This document shows, piece by piece, positions 8,525 to 19,206 of a stretch of DNA of 64,000 bases (within the stretch, counting starts at the first letter, position 1; each line of letters begins with the position of its first letter). The notes under the pieces are model-generated. The model saw nothing but the letters and a program-made list of their open reading frames with translations. It was not told the origin of the DNA and ran no database searches. The stretch covers positions 1 to 64,000 of the forward strand of contig NZ_LNSA01000010.1 in assembly GCF_001468465.1 (NCBI RefSeq), given 5' to 3'. A program made the translations under genes and the position numbers. The DNA is from Sphingopyxis sp. H115. GTDB taxonomy: Bacteria; Pseudomonadota; Alphaproteobacteria; Sphingomonadales; Sphingomonadaceae.

Positions 8525-8800
8525 TCAGGGGATTGCGGCGCGTGCCGATCGCCGCGCGCGCCAGACGCTCCATAGCGTGAACAGGCCCATCGCGGCCCAG
8601 ACGACGTTGAGCACGGCGGAGGGGAGAGCGCCGTTGTAGCCCGAATTGACGATGAAGCCGCCGGCGCCGATCACATTCATCCACTGATAGAGATAGCCGC
8701 GTGCTTCGAGCTTGCCGAGCGACAGCAGAATATAGGCGGCGAGGATGATCGCGGCGGCGGTCCAGCCAATAACCTCGATGACAATGACCTCCGCGTTCAT
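8525..8800 (-). CDS. Small integral membrane protein, unknown function
   Basis: 91 aa. The ATG at 8800 is preceded by GGAGAAG at good spacing; an in-frame TTG at 8815 is less likely. Three hydrophobic helices are seen at about residues 5-27, 42-55 and 60-80 (SAVLNVVWAAMGLFTLWSVW). The arrangement resembles small membrane proteins found alone or fused in many proteobacteria, but no function is known to me. The gene starts just below the aconitase terminator, so it probably has its own promoter or receives read-through. Confidence 0.7.
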   Translation of the reverse strand: MNAEVIVIEVIGWTAAAIILAAYILLSLGKLEARGYLYQWMNVIGAGGFIVNSGYNGALPSAVLNVVWAAMGLFTLWSVWRARRSARAAIP

Positions 8801-8815
8801 GCGGCTCTTCTCCAA

Positions 8816-8848
8816 ATGAAAACGCCCGCCCCGGTGAGGGGGCGGGCG
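8816..8848 (-). terminator. Rho-independent terminator of acnA
   Basis: A 10-bp GC-rich stem (8823-8832 with 8839-8848) and 6-base loop. On the minus strand it is followed by TTTTCATTT, 25 bases after the acnA stop. Confidence 0.85.
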
Positions 8849-8873
8849 CTCATATCATCAGCCGTGTGCGGCG

Positions 8874-11549
<2,676 letters not shown>

Positions 11550-11729
11550 AGGATTGCAGTCCCCATGTTGGCGCGGCGGGGAATGACGGCCGAGGCCCGT
11601 TCGGGAGAGCGGAGCCGAGCGGAGTCGCACGCGCAGGTTTATGTCCGCGCCGCCTTACGCCGGGGGTGAGGAAATGCAAGGGGGTGGGGGAGATGATGTT
11701 CCCTCACCCCCTTTGTGAGCGTCCAATGT

Positions 11730-12137
11730 TCAGTCCGGCAAAGGCCTCACCGTGCGGGGCCTTCGGTCGGGGCCGACCGCGACGAAGATGAAGACCGCCT
11801 GCGTGACCTTGTGCGCTTCCTCGGCATGGCGGTCGCGCGCCCAGGTTTCGACCTCGACGTGCATCGAGGTGCGGCCCACCTTGACGAGACGGCCGAAGAC
11901 CGAGACCTCGTCGCCAACGAAGACGGGGCGGTGGAAGGACATGCCTTCCACCGAGATCGTCACCGCCCGCCCGCGCGCATGGAGCGATGCGACCGACGAG
12001 GCGGCAAGGTCCATCTGCGCCATCAGCCACCCACCGAAAATGTCACCATAGACGTTCGCGTTTGCAGGCATGGCGGTGACGCGGACGGCGGGCTGGCCCG
12101 CCGGCATATGATCGGACTGCGTGACCTCATTTTGCAA
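11730..12137 (-). CDS. Acyl-CoA thioesterase, hotdog fold (YciA-like)
   Basis: 135 aa with the features of YciA/BACH-type thioesterases: ANVYGDIFGGWLMAQMDLAA, where the catalytic Asp region sits, SVEGMSFHRPVFVGDEVSV and GRTSMHVEVETWA. It hydrolyses acyl-CoAs in the cytoplasm, usually as a hexamer. The start overlaps the 3' end of metE by 11 bases on the same strand. It therefore probably lies on the metE transcript and under the cobalamin riboswitch, which has no obvious metabolic reason. A GC-rich inverted repeat (11678-11686 with 11705-11713) follows the stop but lacks a clear U-run. Confidence 0.88.
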   Translation of the reverse strand: MQNEVTQSDHMPAGQPAVRVTAMPANANVYGDIFGGWLMAQMDLAASSVASLHARGRAVTISVEGMSFHRPVFVGDEVSVFGRLVKVGRTSMHVEVETWARDRHAEEAHKVTQAVFIFVAVGPDRRPRTVRPLPD

Positions 12138-14445
12138 GATAAGCCTCCTTCACATTTTCGCGGGCGCGCATCGATTTCGCTGCCGCGACCATCGCGATGA
12201 GCGCAGGTCGCACCTCGTCCCATTTCCGCGTCTTGAGCCCGCAGTCGGGGTTCACCCAGATTTGCTGCGGCGGGACATGCTTGCCGGCGAGGGTGAGGAG
12301 GTCGGTCATCTCGCCTGTTGCGGGGATGCGCGGGCTGTGGATGTCATAGACGCCGGGGCCGACCTCGTTCGGATAGGCATAGGATGCAAAAGCGTCGAGC
12401 AGTTCCATCTGCGACCTTGCGGTTTCGATAGAGATGACGTCGGCGTCCATCGCGCCGATCGCACGGATGATGTCGTTGAATTCCGAATAGCACATATGCG
12501 TGTGGATCTGTGTGGCATCGCGGACGCCCGACGATGCGATGCCGAAGCTTTCGACCGCCCAACCCAGATAATGCTGCCATTCGGATCGGCGAAGCGGCAA
12601 CCCTTCGCGCAGCGCCGCCTCATCGATCTGGATGATCGCGGCGCCGGCGGCTTCGAGATCCTGTACCTCGTCTCGGATGGCTAGCGCGATCTGGCGGCAG
12701 CTCGTTTCGCGCGGCTGATCATCGCGGACGAAGGACCAGTTGAGGATGGTGACGGGGCCGGTGAGCATGCCCTTCATCGGGCGGTCGGTCTGCTTCTGTG
12801 CAAAGCTCCACCAGTCGACGGTCATCGGCGCGGGGCGCGAGACGTCGCCATAGAGGATCGGCGGGCGGACACAGCGCGAGCCATAGCTTTGCACCCAGCC
12901 GCCACGCGTGAAGGCGAAGCCGGCGAGCTGTTCGCCGAAATATTGCACCATATCGTTACGCTCGAATTCGCCGTGGACGAGGACGTCGAGGCCGATCTCC
13001 TCCTGCCATTTGACGGCGGCACGCGTTTCGACCTTCAGATATCGGTCATAGGCGGCATCGTCGATCTCGCCCTTGATATGCGCGGCGCGGGCCTTGCGGA
13101 CTTCGGGGGTCTGCGGGAAGCTGCCGATCGTCGTGGTGGGGTAGGTGGGGAGGTTCAGGCGCTTCTGCTGCGCTTCGCGGCGCGCGGCGAAGGGCGCGGC
13201 GCGGTGGATGGCGCTTTCGTCGAGCGCGGCGAGGCGTTGGGCGACCTGTGCGTCGTGGATTTTTGGCGAGGTCTGGCGCGCGACGGCGGCGATGCGAGAG
13301 GCCGAGAAGTCGGCGAAGCTTGCGTCCTCACCCTCGTTGAGCGCTTTTGCGAGTGCGGCGAGTTCCTCGATCTTTTGCGCGGCAAAGCTCAGCCATTGTG
13401 CGATTTCGGGGTCGAGCGCAGTTTCGAGCGCGAGATCGACGGGGACGTGGAGGAGCGAGCAGGAGGGCGCGATAATAAGGTCGCGCTTTCCCGCGAGCTC
13501 CTTGAACCGCCAGTAGAGGTCGGGGAGGTTGGCGCGCCAGATGTTGCGGCCGTCGATCACGCCCAAGGAGAGGAGGACGTGCGGCTGGAGTCTCGCGAGC
13601 ATCGGTTCGAGCTGATCGGGCGCGCGGACGAGGTCGAGGTGGAGGCCGTGAACGGGAAGTTCGGCGACGAGATCGAGATTGTCGCCGAGGCCGCCGAAGT
13701 AGGTGGTGAGCATCAGCTTGGGTCCGCGCGTCGCGAGGCTGGCATAGGCGCGTTCGAAGGCGGTGCGCTGGTTGCCGGTCAGGTCGAGCACGAGGCAGGG
13801 TTCGTCGATCTGCACCCAGTCGGCGCCGAGCGCGGCGAGGCGGGCGAGGATTTCGGTGTAGGTTTCGAGGAGCTGGGGCAGCAGCGCGAGTGGCTCGACC
13901 GCCTTACCCTTGGCGAGCATCAGATAGCTGACGGGGCCGAGAAGAACGGGGCGCGTCGCATAGCCTAGCGCTTTGGCCTCCTCGAACTCATCGAAAATTT
14001 TGGTCGATGCGATGCGAAACGTTTGACCTGCGGTGAGTTCGGGGACGAGGAAGTGATAATTGGTGTCGAACCATTTGGTCATTTCCATCGCGGTCGTGTC
14101 GCCGCCATGCACATGGCCGCACGCTGCGGGCGACTGCGCGCCGCGCGCCATCGCGAAATAGAGGTCGGGGTCGACGGTCGCGCCGCTCCAGTCATAGCGC
14201 GACGGGACCGCGCCGATCAGCGCGCTCGTGTCGAGAACATGGTCGTAAAGTGAGAAGTCGTTCGAGGGCAGGATGTCGGCGCCGAGCGCCTTCTGCCGCG
14301 CCCAGCCCACCGCACGAAGGCCCGTGGCGGCGGTCTGCAATTCGGCGAGCGAGGATTTGCCCGCCCAGTAATTTTCGAGCGCGAATTTTAGTTCGCGGCG
14401 GAGGCCGATGCGGGGGAAGCCGAGGGTGGCGACGCTGACAGTCAT
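12127..14445 (-). CDS. metE: Cobalamin-independent methionine synthase
   Basis: 772 aa, full length. The N-terminal half starts TVSVATLGFPRIGLRRELKF. The C-terminal catalytic half carries the zinc ligands in QIHTHMCYSEFNDI and VNPDCGLKTRKWDEV, plus TTTIGSFPQTPEVR at the domain start. It methylates homocysteine using 5-methyltetrahydropteroyl-triglutamate. A cobalamin riboswitch lies 130 bases upstream, so it should be made only when B12 is scarce, which implies that a B12-dependent MetH exists elsewhere in the genome (inference). A thioesterase gene overlaps the 3' end. Confidence 0.97.
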   Translation of the reverse strand: MTVSVATLGFPRIGLRRELKFALENYWAGKSSLAELQTAATGLRAVGWARQKALGADILPSNDFSLYDHVLDTSALIGAVPSRYDWSGATVDPDLYFAMARGAQSPAACGHVHGGDTTAMEMTKWFDTNYHFLVPELTAGQTFRIASTKIFDEFEEAKALGYATRPVLLGPVSYLMLAKGKAVEPLALLPQLLETYTEILARLAALGADWVQIDEPCLVLDLTGNQRTAFERAYASLATRGPKLMLTTYFGGLGDNLDLVAELPVHGLHLDLVRAPDQLEPMLARLQPHVLLSLGVIDGRNIWRANLPDLYWRFKELAGKRDLIIAPSCSLLHVPVDLALETALDPEIAQWLSFAAQKIEELAALAKALNEGEDASFADFSASRIAAVARQTSPKIHDAQVAQRLAALDESAIHRAAPFAARREAQQKRLNLPTYPTTTIGSFPQTPEVRKARAAHIKGEIDDAAYDRYLKVETRAAVKWQEEIGLDVLVHGEFERNDMVQYFGEQLAGFAFTRGGWVQSYGSRCVRPPILYGDVSRPAPMTVDWWSFAQKQTDRPMKGMLTGPVTILNWSFVRDDQPRETSCRQIALAIRDEVQDLEAAGAAIIQIDEAALREGLPLRRSEWQHYLGWAVESFGIASSGVRDATQIHTHMCYSEFNDIIRAIGAMDADVISIETARSQMELLDAFASYAYPNEVGPGVYDIHSPRIPATGEMTDLLTLAGKHVPPQQIWVNPDCGLKTRKWDEVRPALIAMVAAAKSMRARENVKEAYLAK

Positions 14446-14576
14446 GTTTCAAGCACCTTGCGATGGGCAAGGCGCCGGACAGACGCGAACGCACGGGACT
14501 CCACGCCCGCGAAGCAAGGTCGGGCGCAGCCATGCATGCGGCCTGACCGGACACCCCGCCGGAGGACGTTATCTGA

Positions 14577-14757
14577 CGAGGCAGGTCTCCTGGCTCACGG
14601 ATCTACGCGGCGGTCTGGCCTTCCCGGTTCCTTGCCGAACCAGTGACACGTATCGACCGCCGCTCACCGCTCACAGTTGCGGGGGCAGCGCCGGCTTTGA
14701 ACCGGCTTCCCGTCTTAGCTTCGCGCCACGCAAGCGATGCGAAGAACCTCGACATCT
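14577..14757 (-). promoter_or_regulatory. Cobalamin (B12) riboswitch upstream of metE
   Basis: On the minus strand the element shows the conserved core GCCCCCGCAACTGT (14673-14686), the GGGAAGCCGGTTCAAAGCCGGC stem upstream of it and the B12 box AGCCAGGAGACCTGCC (14580-14595) at the 3' end. These are the diagnostic parts of the adenosylcobalamin aptamer in the usual order. A 130-base expression platform leads to the metE start. It is expected to shut off metE when cobalamin is available. Whether it works by termination or by masking the ribosome site is not clear; no strong U-tract hairpin is seen. Confidence 0.92.
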
Positions 14758-14763
14758 TTGAGG

Positions 14764-15076
14764 ATATTCTTTTCATGCCACTTGTCAATCATCATATAAA
14801 GAATTCTTTATATCAAACTTTTCGGTCAAATTTCATCTTTCCCACATTATCCAAATAGGTTCGAAATTGTTCCGATTCATTTCAGGTGATTCGGGAGATG
14901 GAGCTGTGGGGCGCAAGGTGGCGCGGGGTTTGCGGAGGAAATCGGGGGAGAAGGGCGGCGTGGGTGAACAGGCCCTTCCCGCTGCGACTAGCCAGCGAGC
15001 CCGCAAGTCTCGTACCCTCTCCCGCAAGCGGGAGGGGATTTATCGGGGGCGGGAGGGGCTAAAGGAAAATCCCTTC
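14764..15076. other. Non-coding stretch with AT-rich metE promoter region and a palindromic repeat
   Basis: Bases 14764-14870 are markedly AT-rich for this genome (for example CATATAAAGAATTCTTTATA, itself a palindrome) and probably hold the metE promoter. The rest is GC-rich and non-coding, with CCCTCTCCCGCAAGCGGGAG and a second GGGCGGGAGGGG run at about 15012-15062. No gene is supported here. Confidence 0.6.
15012..15062. repeat. Short intergenic palindrome, CTCCCGC/GCGGGAG type
   Basis: CTCCCGC (15019-15025), a 2-base loop and GCGGGAG (15028-15034), with imperfect outward extension and a further GGCGGGAGGGG copy of one arm. Similar CTCCC/GGGAG-rich palindromes occur at 57530-57655 and inside the oxoprolinase gene near 23655-23675. 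Confidence 0.5.
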
Positions 15077-15483
15077 ATGCCCGGTCTGCGCGTGCGGTCG
15101 GACGGGCAGACAGCGGCGCGGACGCGGGTGTTTTTGGCGACGTTGGCGACCTGAAAGGCGGGCAGAATCTGCATCTGACGCCCGAGGAGACCGAAGCCTA
15201 TGTGCTGTCCGAGGCGGTGCGGCACCGCCTCCTGTCGCGCGAGGAGTTTTTCCAGGGCCTCTATTTCGACAAGCAGGGCGGCAAGGCGCCCTGGCCGACG
15301 CAGGAAGAGACCGATGCGGTGCTGCTCAAGCGGATCGCGATGGTCGAACGCCAGCGGGAACGGACAGGGTGCCCACGCTGCCCGGAATGCGGGGTGCTGA
15401 TGCCGCCGAGCAAGTCCAACCTGGCCGCGATGGAGGCGGAAGAGGCGGCGCCGAAACGGCTGCCGCCTCCGGCCGCCGCGTGA
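15077..15483 (+). pseudogene. Remnant of a small sphingomonad-type protein (deletion and frameshift)
   Basis: Two pieces in different frames appear to belong to one family. The first, from ATG 15077 to TGA 15152-15154, reads MPGLRVRSDGQTAARTRVFL. It resembles the DGWTxARQxxFLxxLA start of small alphaproteobacterial DNA-binding proteins, as I remember them. The second runs from about 15145 to 15483 in another frame: GDLKGG, LTPEETEAYVLSEAVRHRLL, SREEFFQGLYFD and a CPRCPEC pair of CxxC-like motifs. The helix-turn-helix part expected between them is missing. From its only start codon, GTG 15202, the second piece could make a 93-aa protein. The family match is by memory and not checked. Confidence 0.45.
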
Positions 15484-15534
15484 CGTGCCGGCGGGGCGTG
15501 AAGCCCTGCCTCGCCCCCGCCGCGCCCCTTGCAG

Positions 15535-17205
15535 TCAATTCGCGCCGACGTAGCGGATCAGCTGCGACATGGTGAAGATATTCGCATGATCCGACGGGTT
15601 GGTCGAAAAGCTGAGTGGCCCGCTGCCGATGTCGTGCCCGTCGGGGTTCAGCGTGCTGCGTTCGGTGCGGATATCGCCGACGATGCGCGCAGTTTCGGCT
15701 TCCTCGTTGAACCCGACCGGATCTTCGAGGCGTTTCTGCGCCAGCCGCGCCTCGACGATCGACCCGATCAGCGTTTCGGCGACCACCAGCCCGCCGACCG
15801 TCCCGAGCTGCGGTCCCGCGGTATAGGCCCCGGCTTCCTTCAGGATATAATACCAGAGCGGGGTTTCCCATTGCAGGTTCGCGGCGCGTTCGAGCACCTC
15901 GGCCTTGGGCTGGAAGATCGGGTCGGGGAACAGGATCGACAGCGGCGTGGGATCGATGAAGCCGTAGGTGGTCGAAAATTCTGCCGCCGCGATCTGGCCC
16001 GAGGGCAGGCCGAAATCGACGCCGCGGCGGATATTGCGCTCGGCGAGCGACACCGGCGGTTCGCCGATCGCGGGGGGCGGCAGGCGAAAGATCGAGTTGG
16101 GCAGGTTGCCGTCGATCGCATTGCCCGGTTGCGGGTTGGTGGAGACAAGTTTGAAGAAATGGCGCCACTGGACCAGGAAGTTGGTGCCGCCGCCGCCGGG
16201 ATTGAGCGGTTTGTTGCCGCGCAGGTCGTTGCCGCCGAGGTTGGTCTCGAACAGCGGCACGCCGGGCTGGCCGCTGCGCAGCAGATAGCCGTTGCGCAGC
16301 TGCGAATGGCCGAGGCGGAACACCGCGTGCGAAAATTCGACCGGCACCGCGACCGTCGCGTCGATGTCGAGCTGGTCGAGACCGAGCTCGCGCAGCAGGT
16401 GGCGATTGCGCGCGTTCATCGCCTGATAGCGCGTTTCGCCCTCTTCGAGCTTTTCCAGCACGGCGTCGATCTGTTCGGCGCGGACGATGCGCGGGACATA
16501 ATCGTGCAGGACGATGCGCTGATACGCCGCGACGACCTGGGCCTTGGTTTCTAGGAAAATGGGGCCCGACGGACCGATTTCGGACGGAGCGCCCGACTTG
16601 GTCGCATGGATCGTGTTGTGGAGCTTTTCGAACAATATGTGGATCTGCGCGATCAGCTTGTTCTCGTCGTTGCGCGGGTCGGCGATCAGGCGGCTGTTCT
16701 TGAACGCCGCGCCGCGCATGATGTCCTCGTCATTGTGGAGGCGGAAATTGCCCCCCGCGTCGAACAGGTCGGGCTGCGCGGTGCCGAGCAGGCCATAGAC
16801 CGAATCGAGGTCGAGCTTTCCGGTGCGGCCATTGGTGGTGGTTACCGAAATCGTGCCTTCGGGCCGCCGCACATCCTCCAGCACCCGCTGGCGTTTGGCG
16901 ATGACCGGGTTTGATTCGATGAGCTTGAGATCGTCGCCGACGACGCGAAATTCGGTCATGTCGTGATCGACGAACTGGCCGAGGAATGTGAAGCCGGCGG
17001 GATTGGCCGGCTTGGCCGGCGACGGCGCCGGCAGCCCCGCGAGGCTCGATTCCTGCATCGGCCCGAGCGCGCCGGCGAGGAAGGATATGCCGAGGCTGTC
17101 ATATTCATGATCGCGCGCGGCGAACAGCCGGCCGAACGGCGATTTGAGCGAGTCGGGGGTGAGGCCTTTGGGGTCGAGTTCGACAACCCATCCATGATGC
17201 GCCAT
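15535..17205 (-). CDS. Animal-type haem peroxidase family protein
   Basis: 556 aa from ATG 17205, preceded by AGGAGA. The distal histidine is in FLGQFVDHDMT (His81), matching the GQxxDHD motif of animal peroxidases. The helix LIADPRNDENKLIAQIHILF lies near 172-192, and the proximal haem ligand is in FSHAVFRLGHSQLRNGY (His300), matching the family FRxGH. The family uses haem and hydrogen peroxide, and includes peroxidases and fatty-acid oxygenases. No signal peptide is seen. A bacterial lipoxygenase sits 36 kb away in the same window. The substrate is unknown. Confidence 0.85.
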   Translation of the reverse strand: MAHHGWVVELDPKGLTPDSLKSPFGRLFAARDHEYDSLGISFLAGALGPMQESSLAGLPAPSPAKPANPAGFTFLGQFVDHDMTEFRVVGDDLKLIESNPVIAKRQRVLEDVRRPEGTISVTTTNGRTGKLDLDSVYGLLGTAQPDLFDAGGNFRLHNDEDIMRGAAFKNSRLIADPRNDENKLIAQIHILFEKLHNTIHATKSGAPSEIGPSGPIFLETKAQVVAAYQRIVLHDYVPRIVRAEQIDAVLEKLEEGETRYQAMNARNRHLLRELGLDQLDIDATVAVPVEFSHAVFRLGHSQLRNGYLLRSGQPGVPLFETNLGGNDLRGNKPLNPGGGGTNFLVQWRHFFKLVSTNPQPGNAIDGNLPNSIFRLPPPAIGEPPVSLAERNIRRGVDFGLPSGQIAAAEFSTTYGFIDPTPLSILFPDPIFQPKAEVLERAANLQWETPLWYYILKEAGAYTAGPQLGTVGGLVVAETLIGSIVEARLAQKRLEDPVGFNEEAETARIVGDIRTERSTLNPDGHDIGSGPLSFSTNPSDHANIFTMSQLIRYVGAN

Positions 17206-17508
17206 GATCTTCTCCTGTAAGAGCGAGAAAGAACTGCGCGACCCTGGAAGTGTCCCGGTTTCTGGGGACCTGCTTCCGGCTAGGCCTGCCCCGGATCGAC
17301 GGGCAAATGAATCCGCCGGGACATGAGGCTTTTTTGCGACGATATGAAAGACGTCGATTCCTGCCAGCGATTTATGTGCCAAATTGCCGCAGAACGGCCG
17401 CGTACAATCGTTTCGCGGTCGATCCGCCGAACCGCGCTTGTGCGCGGCGTTTAGCCGGGGTGCCGCGAGTCGGTTGAACGGGACAACGCGGCCGCCGCGT
17501 TCGGGCGC
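17206..17508. other. Intergenic region with no recognised feature
   Basis: About 300 bases between the peroxidase gene and the exported protein gene below. The peroxidase promoter must lie at its left end or within it. I see no gene, terminator hairpin or known regulatory motif. Confidence 0.5.
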
Positions 17509-18000
17509 CTATCCCGCCGCGATGTCGGCAGTGGGATAATCCTCGGCCGCCGAGGGGCAGGGGCCCTGCTTCATGATGGCCGGCTGCCCCGGTGCGAACC
17601 ATTCGGACGCCTGGAAATCCTGACCATAACCGACGCCGTCGTAGATGCAGACTTCGGGCTTGGAGCCGTCGGGGGCGATGACGACCGCCCAGTTGTAGCG
17701 GTCCTCCGCGCGCCGCGCGCCGCCCCAGGCGAGGATGCGGCCGCCGGCGACGCGGACGATGGGCAGGCCGAGACCATTGTCGTCGAACGCGACCGCGGCG
17801 CGCTTGTCCGCGTCGGGGACCGCGGCGGCGATCGCGGCTGCAACCGCGGGATGGTCGAGGAAGCGGTGGCCGTCCACGATGTCGAACGGATATTTGCCGA
17901 CATAGGTCTCGAGATCGGGGGCACCCTCCTCCGCCTGTAGCGGCGCGGCCGCCGCCGCCGCGGCCATCGTCATCAGGCTCGCCAAAATCGCTGTCCGCAC
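17509..18000 (-). CDS. Exported protein of unknown function
   Basis: 163 aa from the GTG at 18000, chosen because AAGGAAG precedes it and a clear signal peptide follows (VRTAILASLMTMAAAAAAAP, cleavage probably after PLQA). The mature part has PFDIVDGHRFLDHPAVAAAI, RILAWGGARRAEDRYNWAVV and a single-copy VCIYDGVGYG, with two cysteines that could form a disulfide. It is periplasmic or secreted by inference. I do not recognise the family. An upstream ATG at 18090 would put charged residues before the signal and is less likely. Confidence 0.7.
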   Translation of the reverse strand: MRTAILASLMTMAAAAAAAPLQAEEGAPDLETYVGKYPFDIVDGHRFLDHPAVAAAIAAAVPDADKRAAVAFDDNGLGLPIVRVAGGRILAWGGARRAEDRYNWAVVIAPDGSKPEVCIYDGVGYGQDFQASEWFAPGQPAIMKQGPCPSAAEDYPTADIAAG

Positions 18001-18104
18001 TGCCGGCTTCCTTTCTTTCGCATTGGAATCGCGATCAAAACATCGGAAATGCGCTTTGGTTGCTATGTCCGCGATCACAGGCGACGGCAAAGCGGCGTCC
18101 GCGC

Positions 18105-19115
18105 TCAGGCGGTGCCGCGCACGACCAGGCGGACGGGGATGCGCGTGCCGCTGCGCGTGCGTTCGTCGTCCTCGAGCGCCATCGCCACCAGCGCTTCGCC
18201 GGCGGCGTCGAGATCGGGTTCGAGCGTGGTGAGCGCGGGATCGGCGAGGGTGCCGGCGCGGATGCCGTCGAAACCGATCAGCGCGACGTCTTGCGGCACG
18301 CGGCGCCCGGCGTCCTTGAGCCCCTGGAGCACGCCCAAGGCGAGCATGTCCGACGCCGCGAAAATCGCGTCGGTTTCGGGATGATCGGCGAGCAGCGCCT
18401 GCACCGCGGCAACGCCTTGCGCATGGCGGTCGGCGGCGGCGGGTGGCTCGGCGACAGCGGGCGTAAGGCCGTGCGCGGCGAGCGCGGCGGTGAAGCCGTC
18501 GCGGCGCTCGTCGAACTGGCGTTGCGGCGACTGCTGCGGCCCCACGAAGGCGATGTGGCGGCGCCCGGTCGTGATGAAATATTCGGCGGCGAGTTGCCCG
18601 CCGATGTCATTTTCGCTGCGCATCCAGTGGAAGGGGCTGCCCGGGCTGCCCCAGCAGACGAAGTCGAGGCCGGTGGCCTGCGCGTCGGCGAAATATTTCC
18701 ATGCCTCGCGATTGCTTGTCGTGCCGATGACGATCATCGCATCGGCGAGCCCCGAGGCGACGAAATCGGCGCGGAAATTGTCGGGATTTTCCTGGAAAGA
18801 GACGAGCAGGTTGAAGCCGCGCGCCGATGTCGCGGCGGCGATGCTGCCGAGGAGCGCGAAATAGAAGGGGTTGATCGCGCTGCGGTCCTCGCCCGGACGG
18901 CAGATGGTAACGAGCGCGATCGTCTCGCTGCTCTTCAAACGCAGCGACGAGGCGTGGCGGTCGACGACATAGCCGAGTTCGCGCGCGGCGGCGGAGACGC
19001 GCGCGCGCGTTTCGGCGTTGACGCCCGGCGAGTTGCGGAGCGCGCGCGAGACGGTCGATTGCGACACGCCCGCGCGCTCGGCAACGTCGAACGATGTCGG
19101 GCGCAGCGTCTTCAT
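18105..19115 (-). CDS. LacI-family transcriptional regulator
   Basis: 336 aa. The N-terminal helix-turn-helix FDVAERAGVSQSTVSRALRN and hinge region SAAARELGYVVDRHASSL are typical LacI. The periplasmic-binding-protein type sensor domain follows, with FAASDMLALGVLQGLKDAGR and DVALIGFDGIRAG near residues 255-290. It probably binds a small ligand in the cytoplasm and controls the neighbouring genes. It is the last gene of the minus-strand block with DUF2891, DUF979, DUF969 and 5-oxoprolinase. This suggests it regulates that set, although LacI ligands are usually sugars. Confidence 0.92.
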   Translation of the reverse strand: MKTLRPTSFDVAERAGVSQSTVSRALRNSPGVNAETRARVSAAARELGYVVDRHASSLRLKSSETIALVTICRPGEDRSAINPFYFALLGSIAAATSARGFNLLVSFQENPDNFRADFVASGLADAMIVIGTTSNREAWKYFADAQATGLDFVCWGSPGSPFHWMRSENDIGGQLAAEYFITTGRRHIAFVGPQQSPQRQFDERRDGFTAALAAHGLTPAVAEPPAAADRHAQGVAAVQALLADHPETDAIFAASDMLALGVLQGLKDAGRRVPQDVALIGFDGIRAGTLADPALTTLEPDLDAAGEALVAMALEDDERTRSGTRIPVRLVVRGTA

Positions 19116-19206
19116 TGGCAGTCCTTCTCCCCTCTTCGCGCCGTCTGTCGCCGCGCGGGCGGGGCTTGTCAATCGGCGAGCCCGTCTGCTCTTCTGGAAC
19201 GACAGC

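Noticed and set aside
11678..11713. Terminator after the thioesterase gene
   Set aside because: The inverted repeat is real, but the loop is long and no U-run follows on the minus strand, so it is noted only in the gene entry.
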